A stretch of DNA of 64,000 bases from NCBI GenBank assembly GCA_002104905.1, contig MCFE01000311.1, positions 1 to 64,000 of the forward strand, read 5' to 3'. This document shows, in pieces, positions 13,380 through 23,348 of the stretch. The translations under genes were made by a program, and so were the position numbers. The notes under the pieces were generated by a model that saw nothing but the letters and a program-made list of their open reading frames with translations, was not told the origin of the DNA and ran no database searches. The DNA comes from Basidiobolus meristosporus CBS 931.73 (taxonomy: Eukaryota > Basidiobolomycota > Basidiobolomycetes > Basidiobolales > Basidiobolaceae). Position 1 is the first letter of the stretch, and each line of letters opens with the position of its first letter.

Positions 13380-15091
13380 ATGGGGAAATCGTTCACTGCT
13401 GAAGATGTCAAGAAGCACAACACCGAAAACGACTGTTGGATCATTGTTCATGGCAAGGTAAAGATCCAAGTCGATGCTAACTAATGGTATACGCACGTGG
13501 CCCGACCCTAACCTCAATCCCTTCGCAATAGGTCTATGACCTTAGCAACTTCCTAAGCGAGCATCCAGGTGGCAAAAAGGTTGGTGTGGCTACTGCTTCC
13601 ATACGCCCAGCATTGTTGTGACCATTTGGAGTGTAGGTTCTGATTCGAGTGGCTGGCACTGATGCCTCAAAGCAGTTCGACAACTTCCACAACAAAGCGG
13701 TCCTTGACCAGTGGGGCCCGAAGCTTCTTGTTGGCAGCATCGGTGAAGCGGCAAGCTCGTCATCGAGTGAAGACAACACTACGTCATCCGAAGAGAACCC
13801 CGAGTATTTCGGAGAGCTGATACCATTCGGGGATCCATCCTGGTACTACGCACCCAGCCCCTACTACAATGACAGTCACAAGCGACTGAGAGCTGCACTC
13901 CGCAAGTTTGTTGACAAGGAGATCATGCCCTTTGCTCACGAGTGGGACGAGGCAAAGAAGATTCCTCAAGAGTTGTTCATCAAATTGGCGAAGGCGGGTA
14001 TTCTTTCGGCTGTGGTTGGTCATCCATATCCTACTGCATACGCGCCAACGAAAAATCTTATTGGCGACGTAACCCCGGAGGAGTTTGACCCATTCCACGA
14101 GTTCATTATTTGCGATGAAATCTCTCGATGCGGCAGTGGTGGTGTATTGTGGGGTTTGATAGGCGGCTTGGGGATTGGACTGCCACCCATCCTCAACTTT
14201 GGATCTGAGGAACTAAAGCAAAAGGTTGTACCTGGTTGCCTATCAGGAGAGAAGTTCATCTGCCTAGCCATCACTGAGCCATATGCTGGTAGTGATGTAG
14301 CCAACCTCCGGTGCGAAGCGAAGCTTACTGACGATGGAAAGCACTACATTGTCAACGGAGAGAAGAAATGGATCACCAATGGAGTTTGGGCGGACTACTT
14401 CACCGTGGCTGTGAGAACTGGTGGAGAGGGGATGGGAGGAGTGTCACTATTGCTGGTCGAGCGCACCATGCCTGGTGTGAAGACGAGGCAAATGCAGTGC
14501 TCGGGGGTGTGGTGCTCTGGAACATCCTACATCACATTTGAGGATGTCAAGGTGCCGAAGAGTAATCTAATTGGTGAAGAAAATAGGGGATTTAAGCATA
14601 TCATGCATAATTTTAACCACGAACGCATAGTCAGCACAACCCAAGCATTACGGTTCTCACGTGTTTGTCTTGAGGAATCCATCAAGTACGCCAACAAGCG
14701 CAAGACTTTCGGTAAGAAGCTAATCGATCACCCAGTCATCCGTGACAAGTGTGCGAGAATGGCTGGTAAGATTGAGGCGGTGCATGCTTGGATGGAATCG
14801 CTGATCAACATGACGAAGGTGATGCCGCAGGATATGCAGATGGTCGCCCTTGGTGGGCCTATTGCACTACTTAAAGTACAGATCACTCAGACGTTTGAGT
14901 TCTGTGCTCGTGAGGCAGCGCAAATCTTTGGGGGTCTTTCCTACACTCGAGGTGGCCAAGGAGAGAAGATTGAGCGATTGTACCGCGAGGTGAGAGCCTT
15001 CGCCATTCCAGCTGGTTCGGAAGAAATCATGCTTGATTTGGGCATAAGACAAAGCGTCAAAGCGGCCAAAATGTTTGGTGCAAAGATGTAG
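13380..15091 (+). CDS. Cytochrome b5-acyl-CoA dehydrogenase fusion, copy A
   Basis: An FAD-dependent acyl-CoA dehydrogenase carrying its own heme domain, expected to act on fatty acyl-CoA. Exons 13380-13457, 13532-13579 and 13637-15091 give 526 residues. Residues 1 to about 90 are a cytochrome b5 domain, with HPGG supplying one heme histidine and FDNFHNKAV the likely second. The dehydrogenase domain follows, with [15 protein letters not shown] and [15 protein letters not shown] (FAD and substrate loops), FNHER and [18 protein letters not shown]. The C-terminus reads [14 protein letters not shown]. Copy A differs from B and C mainly in the last third: [26 protein letters not shown] and VQITQTFEF replace the B/C residues. 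It is the most diverged and probably oldest copy. Substrate chain length cannot be read from the sequence. Confidence 0.92.
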
Positions 15092-15409
15092 ATCGCTTCA
15101 CAACAGACCAATTTTGGGCGAAAGACCGAGGGCTGGTCCAATCCTTACAACCCTCTTCTACCTGTCCCCAGAGCAACCAACTGTGGCTCATGTTTATATG
15201 TAGTAAAGATACAATAAATCACGAGGATTTCGACAATTACAATTTTTGCCTCGAGGACAAAATTATGTAGAAACCAGACGAGAAACCAAAGTAAACAGTA
15301 CCGTTACTTAATGGTTAGGATTATTAAAGAGCACTTATCGGCCCTTGATTCGTTATTCTGAAAATAAGTAAGAACAAGGATAGTCACGAGTCAAACCCAA
15401 GCCAACTCA
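15092..15409. other. 3' flank of dehydrogenase copy A
   Basis: The first 140 bp match the 3' flanks of copies B and C (CAACAGACCAATTTTGG after the stop, AATAAATCA about 120 bp on). No gene is seen. Confidence 0.5.
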
Positions 15410-15540
15410 TGGTTTAGTATCGTCATCACGATAGTTACCAACGCCGAGATTGTCTTGGCTGCCATCAATATTCTCTTGAAAAGAGGCAGCGAGGTTGGGC
15501 ATCACATTAGGGGAACTAATGGCTCTAGACATCTTGCAGT
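15410..15540 (-). pseudogene. Relic of the aspartate aminotransferase 5' end
   Basis: Read on the minus strand from an ATG at about 15533, the sequence begins MSRAISSPNVMPNLAASFQ and continues with NLGVGNYRDDDTKP before a stop. It aligns with the aminotransferase at 11042-12423 over its first 45 or so residues ([22 protein letters not shown]). The flank upstream of the ATG also matches the aminotransferase 5' flank (GAGAATTCAATGGTCAAT versus AAGAATTCAATGGTCTAT). Only the promoter and N-terminal part remain and the body is gone. The fragment sits between dehydrogenase copies A and B, exactly where a duplicated aminotransferase would be expected. Seen directly; the duplication history is inference. 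Confidence 0.8.
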
Positions 15541-16142
15541 AGAGGGCTAAGAATTCAATGGTCTATTTCGAAAATTCCATAAGTGCCTCAAGCCACCAAG
15601 CAGGTACATTTATCAATCCTCATCATCCCAACCACAACCTAAATTGATAATCATTCATCATAGAGTAGTAGGCTGCTGACTGCTATCGGAAACTGTTGAT
15701 GCTAGGCGAAGAGGCTTGAAAACGAGTATTCCAGTCTGAGGCTAGGCTTGATTATTAAATAAACTATTTCAGATTTAGCAACATAGATTTAGTTCTGGGA
15801 TAACTTAGTACAACTGCATAACAGAGAACACTGACACGACAATTGCTATTCACGTAATACCACTCCTCCAACAAAATGACAATCACCCCCTTTTGTCTTG
15901 TATGAAGTCTTACACCTGACCTTCAATAATAATCGTTTACATAAGATACCCATGTGAAAATACAGTGGGCCCCCTCTGCTATTCACTGGCTACTATGCGT
16001 CTTAAAGTTAGAATGGATTCAAAAGGCTGGCCTGGTTCACGTGCGAATAGGACATAAGATATGTGATGACAATATAAAGCCTGCTCTTTCTCTTCAGCTC
16101 ACCAGCGTCCACTCTCACTCTCACCTTTCAGACATAACAACA
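15541..16142. promoter_or_regulatory. Promoter region of dehydrogenase copy B
   Basis: From about 15800 this is nearly identical to the region before copy C (from about 18190). It contains a CACGTG E-box (about 16038), a TATAAAG (about 16072) and the CTTTCTCTTCAGCTCACC leader also found before copy A. Copy A lacks the upstream CACGTG (it reads TGCGTG). Confidence 0.6.
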
Positions 16143-17854
16143 ATGGGGAAATCGTTCACTGCTGAAGATGTCAAGAAGCACAACACCGAAAACGACTGTT
16201 GGATCATTGTTCATGGCAAGGTAAAGATCCAAGTCGATGCTAACTAATGGTATACGCACGTGGCCCGACCCTAACCTCAATCCCTTCGCAATAGGTCTAT
16301 GACCTTAGCAACTTCCTAAGCGAGCATCCAGGTGGCAAAAAGGTTGGTGTGGCTACTGCTTCCATACCCCCAGCATTGTTGTGACCATTTGGAGTGTAGG
16401 TTCTGATTCGAGTGGCTGGCACTGATGCCTCAAAGCAGTTCGACAACTTCCACAACAAAGCGGTCCTTGACCAGTGGGGCCCGAAGCTTCTTGTTGGCAG
16501 CATCGGTGAAGCGGCAAGCTCGCCATCGAGTGAAGACAACACTACGTCATCCGAAGAGAACCCCGAGTATTTCGGAGAGCTGATACCATTCGGGGATCCA
16601 TCCTGGTACTACGCACCCAGCCCCTACTACAATGACAGTCACAAGCGACTAAGAGCTGCACTCCGCAAGTTTGTTGACAAGGAGATCATGCCCTTTGCTC
16701 ACGAGTGGGACGAGGCAAAGAAGATTCCTCAAGAACTGTACCCCAAGTTAGCCAAGGTGGGTATTCTTTCGGCTGTGGTTGGTCATCCATATCCTACTGC
16801 GTACGCGCACACGAAAAATCTTATTGGCGACGTAACCCCGGAGGAGTTTGACCCATTCCACGAGTTCATTATTTGCGATGAAATCTCTCGATGTGGCAGT
16901 GGTGGTGTATTGTGGGGTTTGATGGGTGGCTTGGGGATTGGACTGCCACCCATCCTCAACTTTGGATCTGAGGAACTAAAGCAAAAGGTTGCACCTGGTT
17001 GCCTATCAGGAGAGAAGTTCATCTGCCTAGCCATCACTGAGCCATATGCTGGTAGTGATGTAGCCAACCTCCGATGCGAAGCGAAGCTTACTGACGATGG
17101 AAAGCACTACATTGTCAACGGAGAGAAGAAATGGATCACCAATGGAGTTTGGGCGGACTACTTCACCGTGGCTGTGAGAACTGGTGGAGAGGGGATGGGA
17201 GGAGTGTCACTATTGCTGGTCGAGCGCACCATGCCTGGTGTGAAGACGAGGCAAATGCAGTGCTCGGGGGTGTGGTGCTCTGGAACATCCTACATCACAT
17301 TTGAGGATGTCAAGGTGCCAAGGAGCAATCTAGTTGGTAAAGAAAACAAGGGATTCAAATACATCATGTACAACTTCAACCATGAACGCATGGGTATCGC
17401 AATCCAAGCATCACGATTCTCACGTGTTTGTCTTGAGGAATCCATCAAGTACGCCAACAAGCGCAAGACTTTCGGTAAGAAGCTGATCGATCACCCAGTC
17501 ATCCGTGACAAGTGTGCGAGAATGGCTGGTAAGATTGAGGCGGTGCATGCTTGGATGGAATCGCTGATCAACATGACGAAGGTGATGCCGAAGGACATGC
17601 AGATGGTTGCCCTTGGCGGGCCTATTGCGCTTCTCAAGGCGCAGTCTACTCAGACGTTTGAGTTCTGTGCTCGTGAGGCAGCGCAAATCTTTGGGGGTCT
17701 TTCCTACACTCGAGGTGGCCAAGGAGAGAAGATTGAGCGATTGTACCGCGAGGTGAGAGCCTACGCCATCCCAGGTGGTTCGGAAGAAATCATGCTCGAT
17801 TTGGGGATGAGACAGAGCCTTAAAGTGGCCGAAATGTTTGGTGCAAAGATGTAG
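16143..17854 (+). CDS. Cytochrome b5-acyl-CoA dehydrogenase fusion, copy B
   Basis: Same architecture and intron positions as copy A: exons 16143-16220, 16295-16342 and 16400-17854, 526 residues. The cytochrome b5 domain (HPGG) is followed by the dehydrogenase domain with [22 protein letters not shown] and FNHERMGIAIQASRF. The region around residue 150 is its own (QELYPKLAKVGI instead of [12 protein letters not shown]) and there is one Ser to Pro change (SSPSSED). From about residue 330 onward it is practically identical to copy C, not copy A. Both introns are intact and of the same size as in the other copies. All residues expected for activity are kept, so it is probably functional. Confidence 0.92.
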
Positions 17855-18530
17855 ATCGCCTCACAACAGACCAATTTTGGACGAAGGGCTAAGGAATAGG
17901 GTAATTCCTGCAACCCTCTTCTACCTGTCCCCAGAGCAACCAACTGTAGCTCATGTTTATATGTAGTAAAGATAAAATAAATCACCAGAATTTAACCCGT
18001 CATTTACCGACTCTCATTATTCTGACTTTTGGAGGCTGAATTCAACAACCAAACTTGACGAACCACTAATAACGTGACGTTTGGCCTTCAATAGATGATT
18101 AATGCTGCCTAATGCTTGGCCAAGATACACTCAGAACCTGAACGTAGAGTTTATTCTGATTTGCCGATATTTAGATTTGCTTTACGGATAACTTAATACA
18201 ACTGCATAACAGAGAACACTGACACGACAATTGCTATTCACGTAATACCACTCCTCCAACAAAATGACAATCACCCCCTTTTGTCTTGTATGAAGTCTTA
18301 CACCTGACCTTCAATAATAATCGTTTACATAAGATACCCATGTGAAAATACAGTGGGCCCCCTCTGCTATTCACTGGCCACTATGCGTCTTAAAGTTAGA
18401 ATGGATTCAAAAGGCTGGCCTGGTTCACGTGCGAATAGGATATAAGATATGTGATGACAATATAAAGCCTGCTCTTTCTCTTCAGCTCACCAGCGTCCAC
18501 TCTCACTCTCACCTTTCAGATATAACAACA
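17855..18530. promoter_or_regulatory. Spacer and promoter of dehydrogenase copy C
   Basis: The left part is the 3' flank of copy B. At about 18020-18070, CTGACTTTTGGAGGCTGAATT matches sequence on the upstream side of the aminotransferase (near 12597, CTGACTTTCGGAAGCTGAATT), another trace of the aminotransferase-dehydrogenase spacer. The right part (from about 18190) repeats the copy B promoter, with CACGTG near 18426 and TATAAAG near 18461. Confidence 0.6.
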
Positions 18531-20242
18531 ATGGGGAAATCGTTCACTGCTGAAGATGTCAAGAAGCACAACACCGAAAACGACTGTTGGATCATTGTTC
18601 ATGGCAAGGTAAAGATCCAAGTCGATGCTAACGAATGGTATACGCACGTGGCCCGACCCTAACCTCAATCCCTTCGCAATAGGTCTATGACCTTAGCAAC
18701 TTCCTAAGCGAGCATCCAGGTGGCAAAAAGGTTGGTGTGGCTACTGCTTCCATACGCCCAGCATTGTTGTGACCATTTGGAGTGTAGGTTCTGATTCGAG
18801 TGGCTGGCACTGATGCCTCAAAGCAGTTCGACAACTTCCACAACAAAGCGGTCCTTGACCAGTGGGGCCCGAAGCTTCTTGTTGGCAGCATCGGTGAAGC
18901 GGCAAGCTCGTCATCGAGTGAAGACAACACTACGTCATCCGAAGAGAACCCCGAGTATTTCGGAGAGCTGATACCATTCGGGGATCCATCCTGGTACTAC
19001 GCACCCAGCCCCTACTACAATGACAGTCACAAGCGACTGAGAGCTGCACTCCGCAAGTTTGTTGACAAGGAGATCATGCCCTTTGCTCACGAGTGGGACG
19101 AGGCAAAGAAGATTCCTCAAGAGTTGTTCATCAAATTGGCGAAGGCGGGTATTCTTTCGGCTGTGGTTGGTCATCCATATCCTACTGCATACGCGCACAC
19201 GAAAAATCTTATTGGCGACGTAACCCCGGAGGAGTTTGACCCATTCCACGAGTTCATTGTCTGTGATGAAATCTCTCGATGCGGCAGTGGTGGTGTATTG
19301 TGGGGTTTGGTGGGTGGCTTGGGGATTGGACTGCCACCCATCCTCAACTTTGGATCTGAGGAACTAAAGCAAAAGGTTGCACCTGGTTGCCTATCAGGAG
19401 AGAAGTTCATCTGCCTAGCCATCACTGAGCCATATGCTGGTAGTGATGTAGCCAACCTCCGGTGCGAAGCGAAGCTTACTGACGATGGAAAGCACTACAT
19501 TGTCAACGGAGAGAAGAAATGGATCACCAATGGAGTTTGGGCGGACTACTTCACCGTTGCTGTGAGAACTGGTGGAGAGGGGATGGGAGGAGTGTCACTA
19601 TTGCTGGTCGAGCGCACCATGCCTGGTGTGAAGACGAGGCAAATGCAGTGCTCGGGGGTGTGGTGCTCTGGAACATCCTACATCACATTTGAGGATGTCA
19701 AGGTGCCAAGGAGCAATCTAGTTGGTAAAGAAAACAAGGGATTCAAATACATCATGTACAACTTCAACCATGAACGCATGGGTATCGCAATCCAAGCATC
19801 ACGATTCTCACGTGTTTGTCTTGAGGAATCCATCAAGTACGCCAACAAGCGCAAGACTTTCGGTAAGAAGCTGATCGATCACCCAGTCATCCGTGACAAG
19901 TGTGCGAGAATGGCTGGTAAGATTGAGGCGGTGCATGCTTGGATGGAATCGCTGATCAACATGACGAAGGTGATGCCGAAGGACATGCAGATGGTTGCCC
20001 TTGGCGGGCCTATTGCGCTTCTCAAGGCGCAGTCTACTCAGACGTTTGAGTTCTGTGCTCGTGAGGCAGCGCAAATCTTTGGGGGTCTTTCCTACACTCG
20101 AGGTGGCCAAGGAGAGAAGATTGAGCGATTGTACCGCGAGGTGAGAGCCTACGCCATCCCAGGTGGTTCGGAAGAAATCATGCTCGATTTGGGGATGAGA
20201 CAGAGCCTTAAAGTGGCCGAAATGTTTGGTGCAAAGATGTAG
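18531..20242 (+). CDS. Cytochrome b5-acyl-CoA dehydrogenase fusion, copy C (mosaic)
   Basis: Exons 18531-18608, 18683-18730 and 18788-20242 give 526 residues with the same cytochrome b5 plus acyl-CoA dehydrogenase layout. The copy is a mosaic. Up to about residue 165 it follows copy A ([19 protein letters not shown]), while from YAHTKN onward it follows copy B (KVAPGC, PRSNLVGKENKGFKYIMY and the whole C-terminus). Private changes are few (FIVCDEIS, LVGGLG). Its first intron lacks one in-frame stop seen in A and B, which is irrelevant after splicing. Catalytic-domain motifs are intact. The pattern is what gene conversion or unequal crossing over between tandem copies leaves behind. Confidence 0.92.
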
Positions 20243-20595
20243 ATCGCCTCACAACAGACCAATTTTGGACGAAGGGCCGAGGAATGGCCTAATTTCTGCA
20301 ACCTTCTTCCACTTGTTACCAGAATCACTAATTGTAGTTGATATCTGTATGTATTAATGAATTAATAAATCATAAGAATTCCAATCATCCCATCACGTGC
20401 ATGTGGCCTTGTCACACTACTTCTACAAACACTTTCATTAATATGGACGGCTAGAATCTAGGTCCATTGGACGTCAATGGGTTTCATTGTTCCAACGATT
20501 ACGTACCCAAGAGGCCTTCACGTGCAACGTCAGACTATATGCTTATAAGTAATATTCGGACACCATAGCTCCAAACATATTATCAAACCTTCGCA
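20243..20595. promoter_or_regulatory. Spacer with stress-protein promoter
   Basis: The first part shares the 3' flank of the dehydrogenase copies, then diverges. A TATAAG lies near 20543, about 50 bp before the stress-protein ATG; the gene start follows a TATCAAACCTTCGCA leader. Confidence 0.45.
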
Positions 20596-21123
20596 ATGAG
20601 CGCAGAAGCCGATTCAGCAATTCATGACCAAGTGGTGCATCAGGACGAGCAAACCCAGGAAACCAATCGAGTGATCCTCATTCCCGTTGACGAGTCACAA
20701 AACAGCAGATATGCGATCGAATGGTCCATTGAAAATTTCCTCAGACCAAAGAGTGATATCGTAGTCCTTACTCATGTTCGGCCCCTGTATGTTAGCAGTG
20801 GCACCTTTGCCACTGGCTACGTAGATATGGGTAGCTATGCCACTACGATCGAAGACCAATATCGTGAGGGCAGCCATCGGTTGCTCAAGGAATACGCACA
20901 TATTTTGAAAGAGAAGAACATTCTTTGCAAAGCCATAGCCATGCGTGGTGATGCGAGGGAGGAAATCCTCCGAAAGGCAGTCGAACTGAAGGCAGACATG
21001 GTGATCATGGGTTCTCGAGGCCTGGGCACCCTCAAAAGAGCTCTTTTGGGTAGCGTTAGTGACTACTGTGCCCATAATCTACCCATGCCTCTGGTGATCG
21101 TAAAGGAAAAAGAGAAGCATTAA
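20596..21123 (+). CDS. Universal stress protein (UspA family)
   Basis: A single-exon 175-residue protein with one Usp domain from about residue 23 to 172. The first strand is RVILIPVDESQNSRYAIEW. The nucleotide-binding signature is near the end (MGSRGLGTLKRALLGSVSDY, the G-2x-G-9x-G-S pattern), so it belongs to the ATP-binding type. The first 22 residues are acidic and variable. Family members bind ATP or AMP and act in stress tolerance; the precise role here is unknown. The gene is transcribed in the same direction as the dehydrogenase array but has its own TATA element. Confidence 0.9.
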   Translation: MSAEADSAIHDQVVHQDEQTQETNRVILIPVDESQNSRYAIEWSIENFLRPKSDIVVLTHVRPLYVSSGTFATGYVDMGSYATTIEDQYREGSHRLLKEYAHILKEKNILCKAIAMRGDAREEILRKAVELKADMVIMGSRGLGTLKRALLGSVSDYCAHNLPMPLVIVKEKEKH

Positions 21124-21682
21124 GCCTGCCTGTTTTTGACAGCCATTGTAAAGAATCATTATAAACACCTAACAATAAATGCCAACTACGCCAAGCACTA
21201 ATACCTCTGTTGTCTACGGGGTATTTGGAGCCAGTCACCTCCAATCCACCACATACATTTTTAATGATTAATAATTGCGATGTAGTACACCCAAATACTC
21301 ATTCATTTCGACATGTACACACGCCATGTTTCCCAGAGGGTCACCAAAACCGCTGTGTATCATCTTGTGGGATGACCGAAGCTTTACATCGCTTGCCTTC
21401 AAAACCTTGGCCCATGCTACCAAACCGGCTTAATAGCTCATTAGCTGAGGCCTGTAGGCAACAAAATAGCGTACCTCTCTGCTCTTATGTTATGCGTGTA
21501 TATGTTGGTGTCTGGCGTGCAAATATAGCAGGGGGCTCCAACCCATTATGAATAGCATACATCAAACAAGGGAACCCCATCTACCTATCGATATTCGATC
21601 AACGTACGGAGAGAAATGTAAAGGCTCAGTTGTAAGAAAAAACATAGGCAAGTTTTTTCACATTTATTCAATGTGGCGGAGC
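21124..21682. other. Convergent spacer
   Basis: It contains the 3' flank of the stress-protein gene (AACAATAAATG near 21170, a likely poly(A) signal) and that of RPL38 on the other strand. No gene is seen. Confidence 0.4.
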
Positions 21683-22038
21683 TTAGATCTCGGCGACAGT
21701 GAGGGAAGGAGGAAGAGATTGCTTGAGCTTCTCGGCCTTGTCAAGATCAGCAACAACAAGGGTGTAAAGATACTTGGAGCATCTGATCTTGAACTTAACT
21801 TCAGCACCGTTCTTCTTGATACGGGCGGACCTGGCGTCCTTGCGGCGAGCGATTTCAAGGAAGTTCTTGATGTCTTGGACTTGCTTGGGCTGTGGAAGAA
21901 AAGGGTTAGCAACAGCACCATATCAATCAACTGGTCAGTGTCCATCCATCATCATTCACTTTGATATGAGATAAACAATCTCAGCGAACGTTTGAGATGT
22001 GACCTGAAACCGATAGAAATGTTTGAAGTGCTAACCAT
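21683..22038 (-). CDS. RPL38: 60S ribosomal protein L38 (eL38)
   Basis: A cytosolic large-subunit ribosomal protein. The ATG alone forms the coding part of exon 1 (22036-22038), directly followed by GTTAGC as donor. Exon 2 (21889-21683) starts after CTTCCACAG. The joined protein has 69 residues, matching the family (about 70-78). It begins [20 protein letters not shown] and has [18 protein letters not shown] and [13 protein letters not shown]. An intron directly after the start codon is typical of ribosomal protein genes. A longer open frame in another phase covers the same place and is a shadow. Confidence 0.95.
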
Positions 22039-22318
22039 ATTGAAGAACGGCCAAATAGGTCGATATGTCGAAAGAGAGAGCTTCGTCGCTGTTTGTTCTC
22101 TACTTTTATTGTTCCTTCAGCCCCTCCTTATGATTCGTTTAACTTTCTAAATTTGTCCAGCAGGACAGCCAATTACATCAGTCAGTGATCATCAATTTTC
22201 AAGTAAGAAATCTAAGGAATATTTATTCAAGAATCAATACATTCTAGAATCTAGTGTTCAGTTCACGTCTATGGTATTAAGATATGATGGGTAACTGGCT
22301 GGGGATGCACGAAGGGAA

Positions 22319-23056
22319 TCACTTGAGCAGTACGGTCTCGTCCTTGAGAGACATGACAAACTAGAAAACTCAAGCGTTAGTACAAAGAAATTGAATGGCA
22401 ATGAGAGAAACTAGCCATGAACTTACGAATTCCTCAAATTTTTTCTCAATTTCACTCTTCTCGAGTTTGCACTCGGGATGTTTACTGAATTTCTTGACCA
22501 CCTTTTTGCGGAGAGTCTTGAGGGACAAGTCGTTTTCCTTCTCCAGGACACTTCTGATAGCCAGTTTGACAGTCTTAGAGTAGTCCGGGTCAAGCTTCTT
22601 CTCGTCCCACTGGTTGTCGCTCTTCTTGGACTTCTTACTGGGGGTATCTTTGACCTTCTCCTCTTCCTTGCGCTTCTTGGGTGTTTCAACTGGAGTTTCC
22701 TTTTTCTCCTCAGTCACTTTCTTCAGGTCAGCAACAATAGTGGCTGGTTGAGCAGCGGGTTTTGGAGTGTTGTTCTGCTTGGGTGTTTGCTGCTTGTTGG
22801 CGCCCTTCTTCCCCTTGAAGAGACCCTTTTCATACTTCTCTGCCTCGCTGATGCAAGAGGTATGTTGGCGATAGTCCGTCCCCTGGAAGGATACGTAGCA
22901 GTCGATGCAAGAATACGAAGCGTAAGGGCAGCGACCGAAGTGGGAGTCGAGTTTATTTTTTTTCAAGGTTTCTTGGCAAGTATCGCAGACTAGATAGACA
23001 CCGTTAGCTTATGATATACTCAGATACACCTTAACACACTTACCAAAGGAGACCAT
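22319..23056 (-). CDS. LYAR-type C2HC zinc-finger nucleolar protein
   Basis: Three exons (23056-23044, 22989-22427, 22360-22319) give 205 residues. The N-terminal double zinc finger starts MVSFVCDTCQETLKKNKLDS and continues HFGRCPYASYSCIDCYVSF and YRQHTSCISEAEKYEKG, the hallmark arrangement of LYAR and its fungal homologues. The middle (about 70-130) is a Lys/Glu/Pro-rich linker with basic clusters such as PKKRKEEEK and PSKKSKKS that should act as nuclear or nucleolar signals. The C-terminus (about 135-205) has a conserved helical domain ending FVMSLKDETVLLK. Relatives work in ribosome biogenesis. The start exon is only 13 bases and is chosen because it restores the first CxxC pair. Confidence 0.88.
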
Positions 23057-23348
23057 TTTTGGCACGGATTCGAGAAAAAGAGCAGTTGGTAAACCCACTT
23101 ACTAACGGGTTTACATATATATGTAATTTACATCAACTACTAACCAATTTTTTTTCCGCACCATGCTTTTTTTTATCATTCACGGCTGTTCAGCCAGATC
23201 AGGAAAGTCGAATTATCGCGGGAGATAAACGGTTCTTAAATTGATATCTCTGAGTGATGCTTATTTGCTGCGCCTCCAGTATGTTGGATTTATTGTCGAG
23301 CAGGCGTATCTCTCCGTTTTCAAGTACCATTGCTGGAATCAATACATT

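Noticed and set aside
21664-21945. 93-codon frame over RPL38
   Set aside because: It lies in the wrong phase of the second exon; splicing from the lone ATG gives the conserved L38 protein instead.
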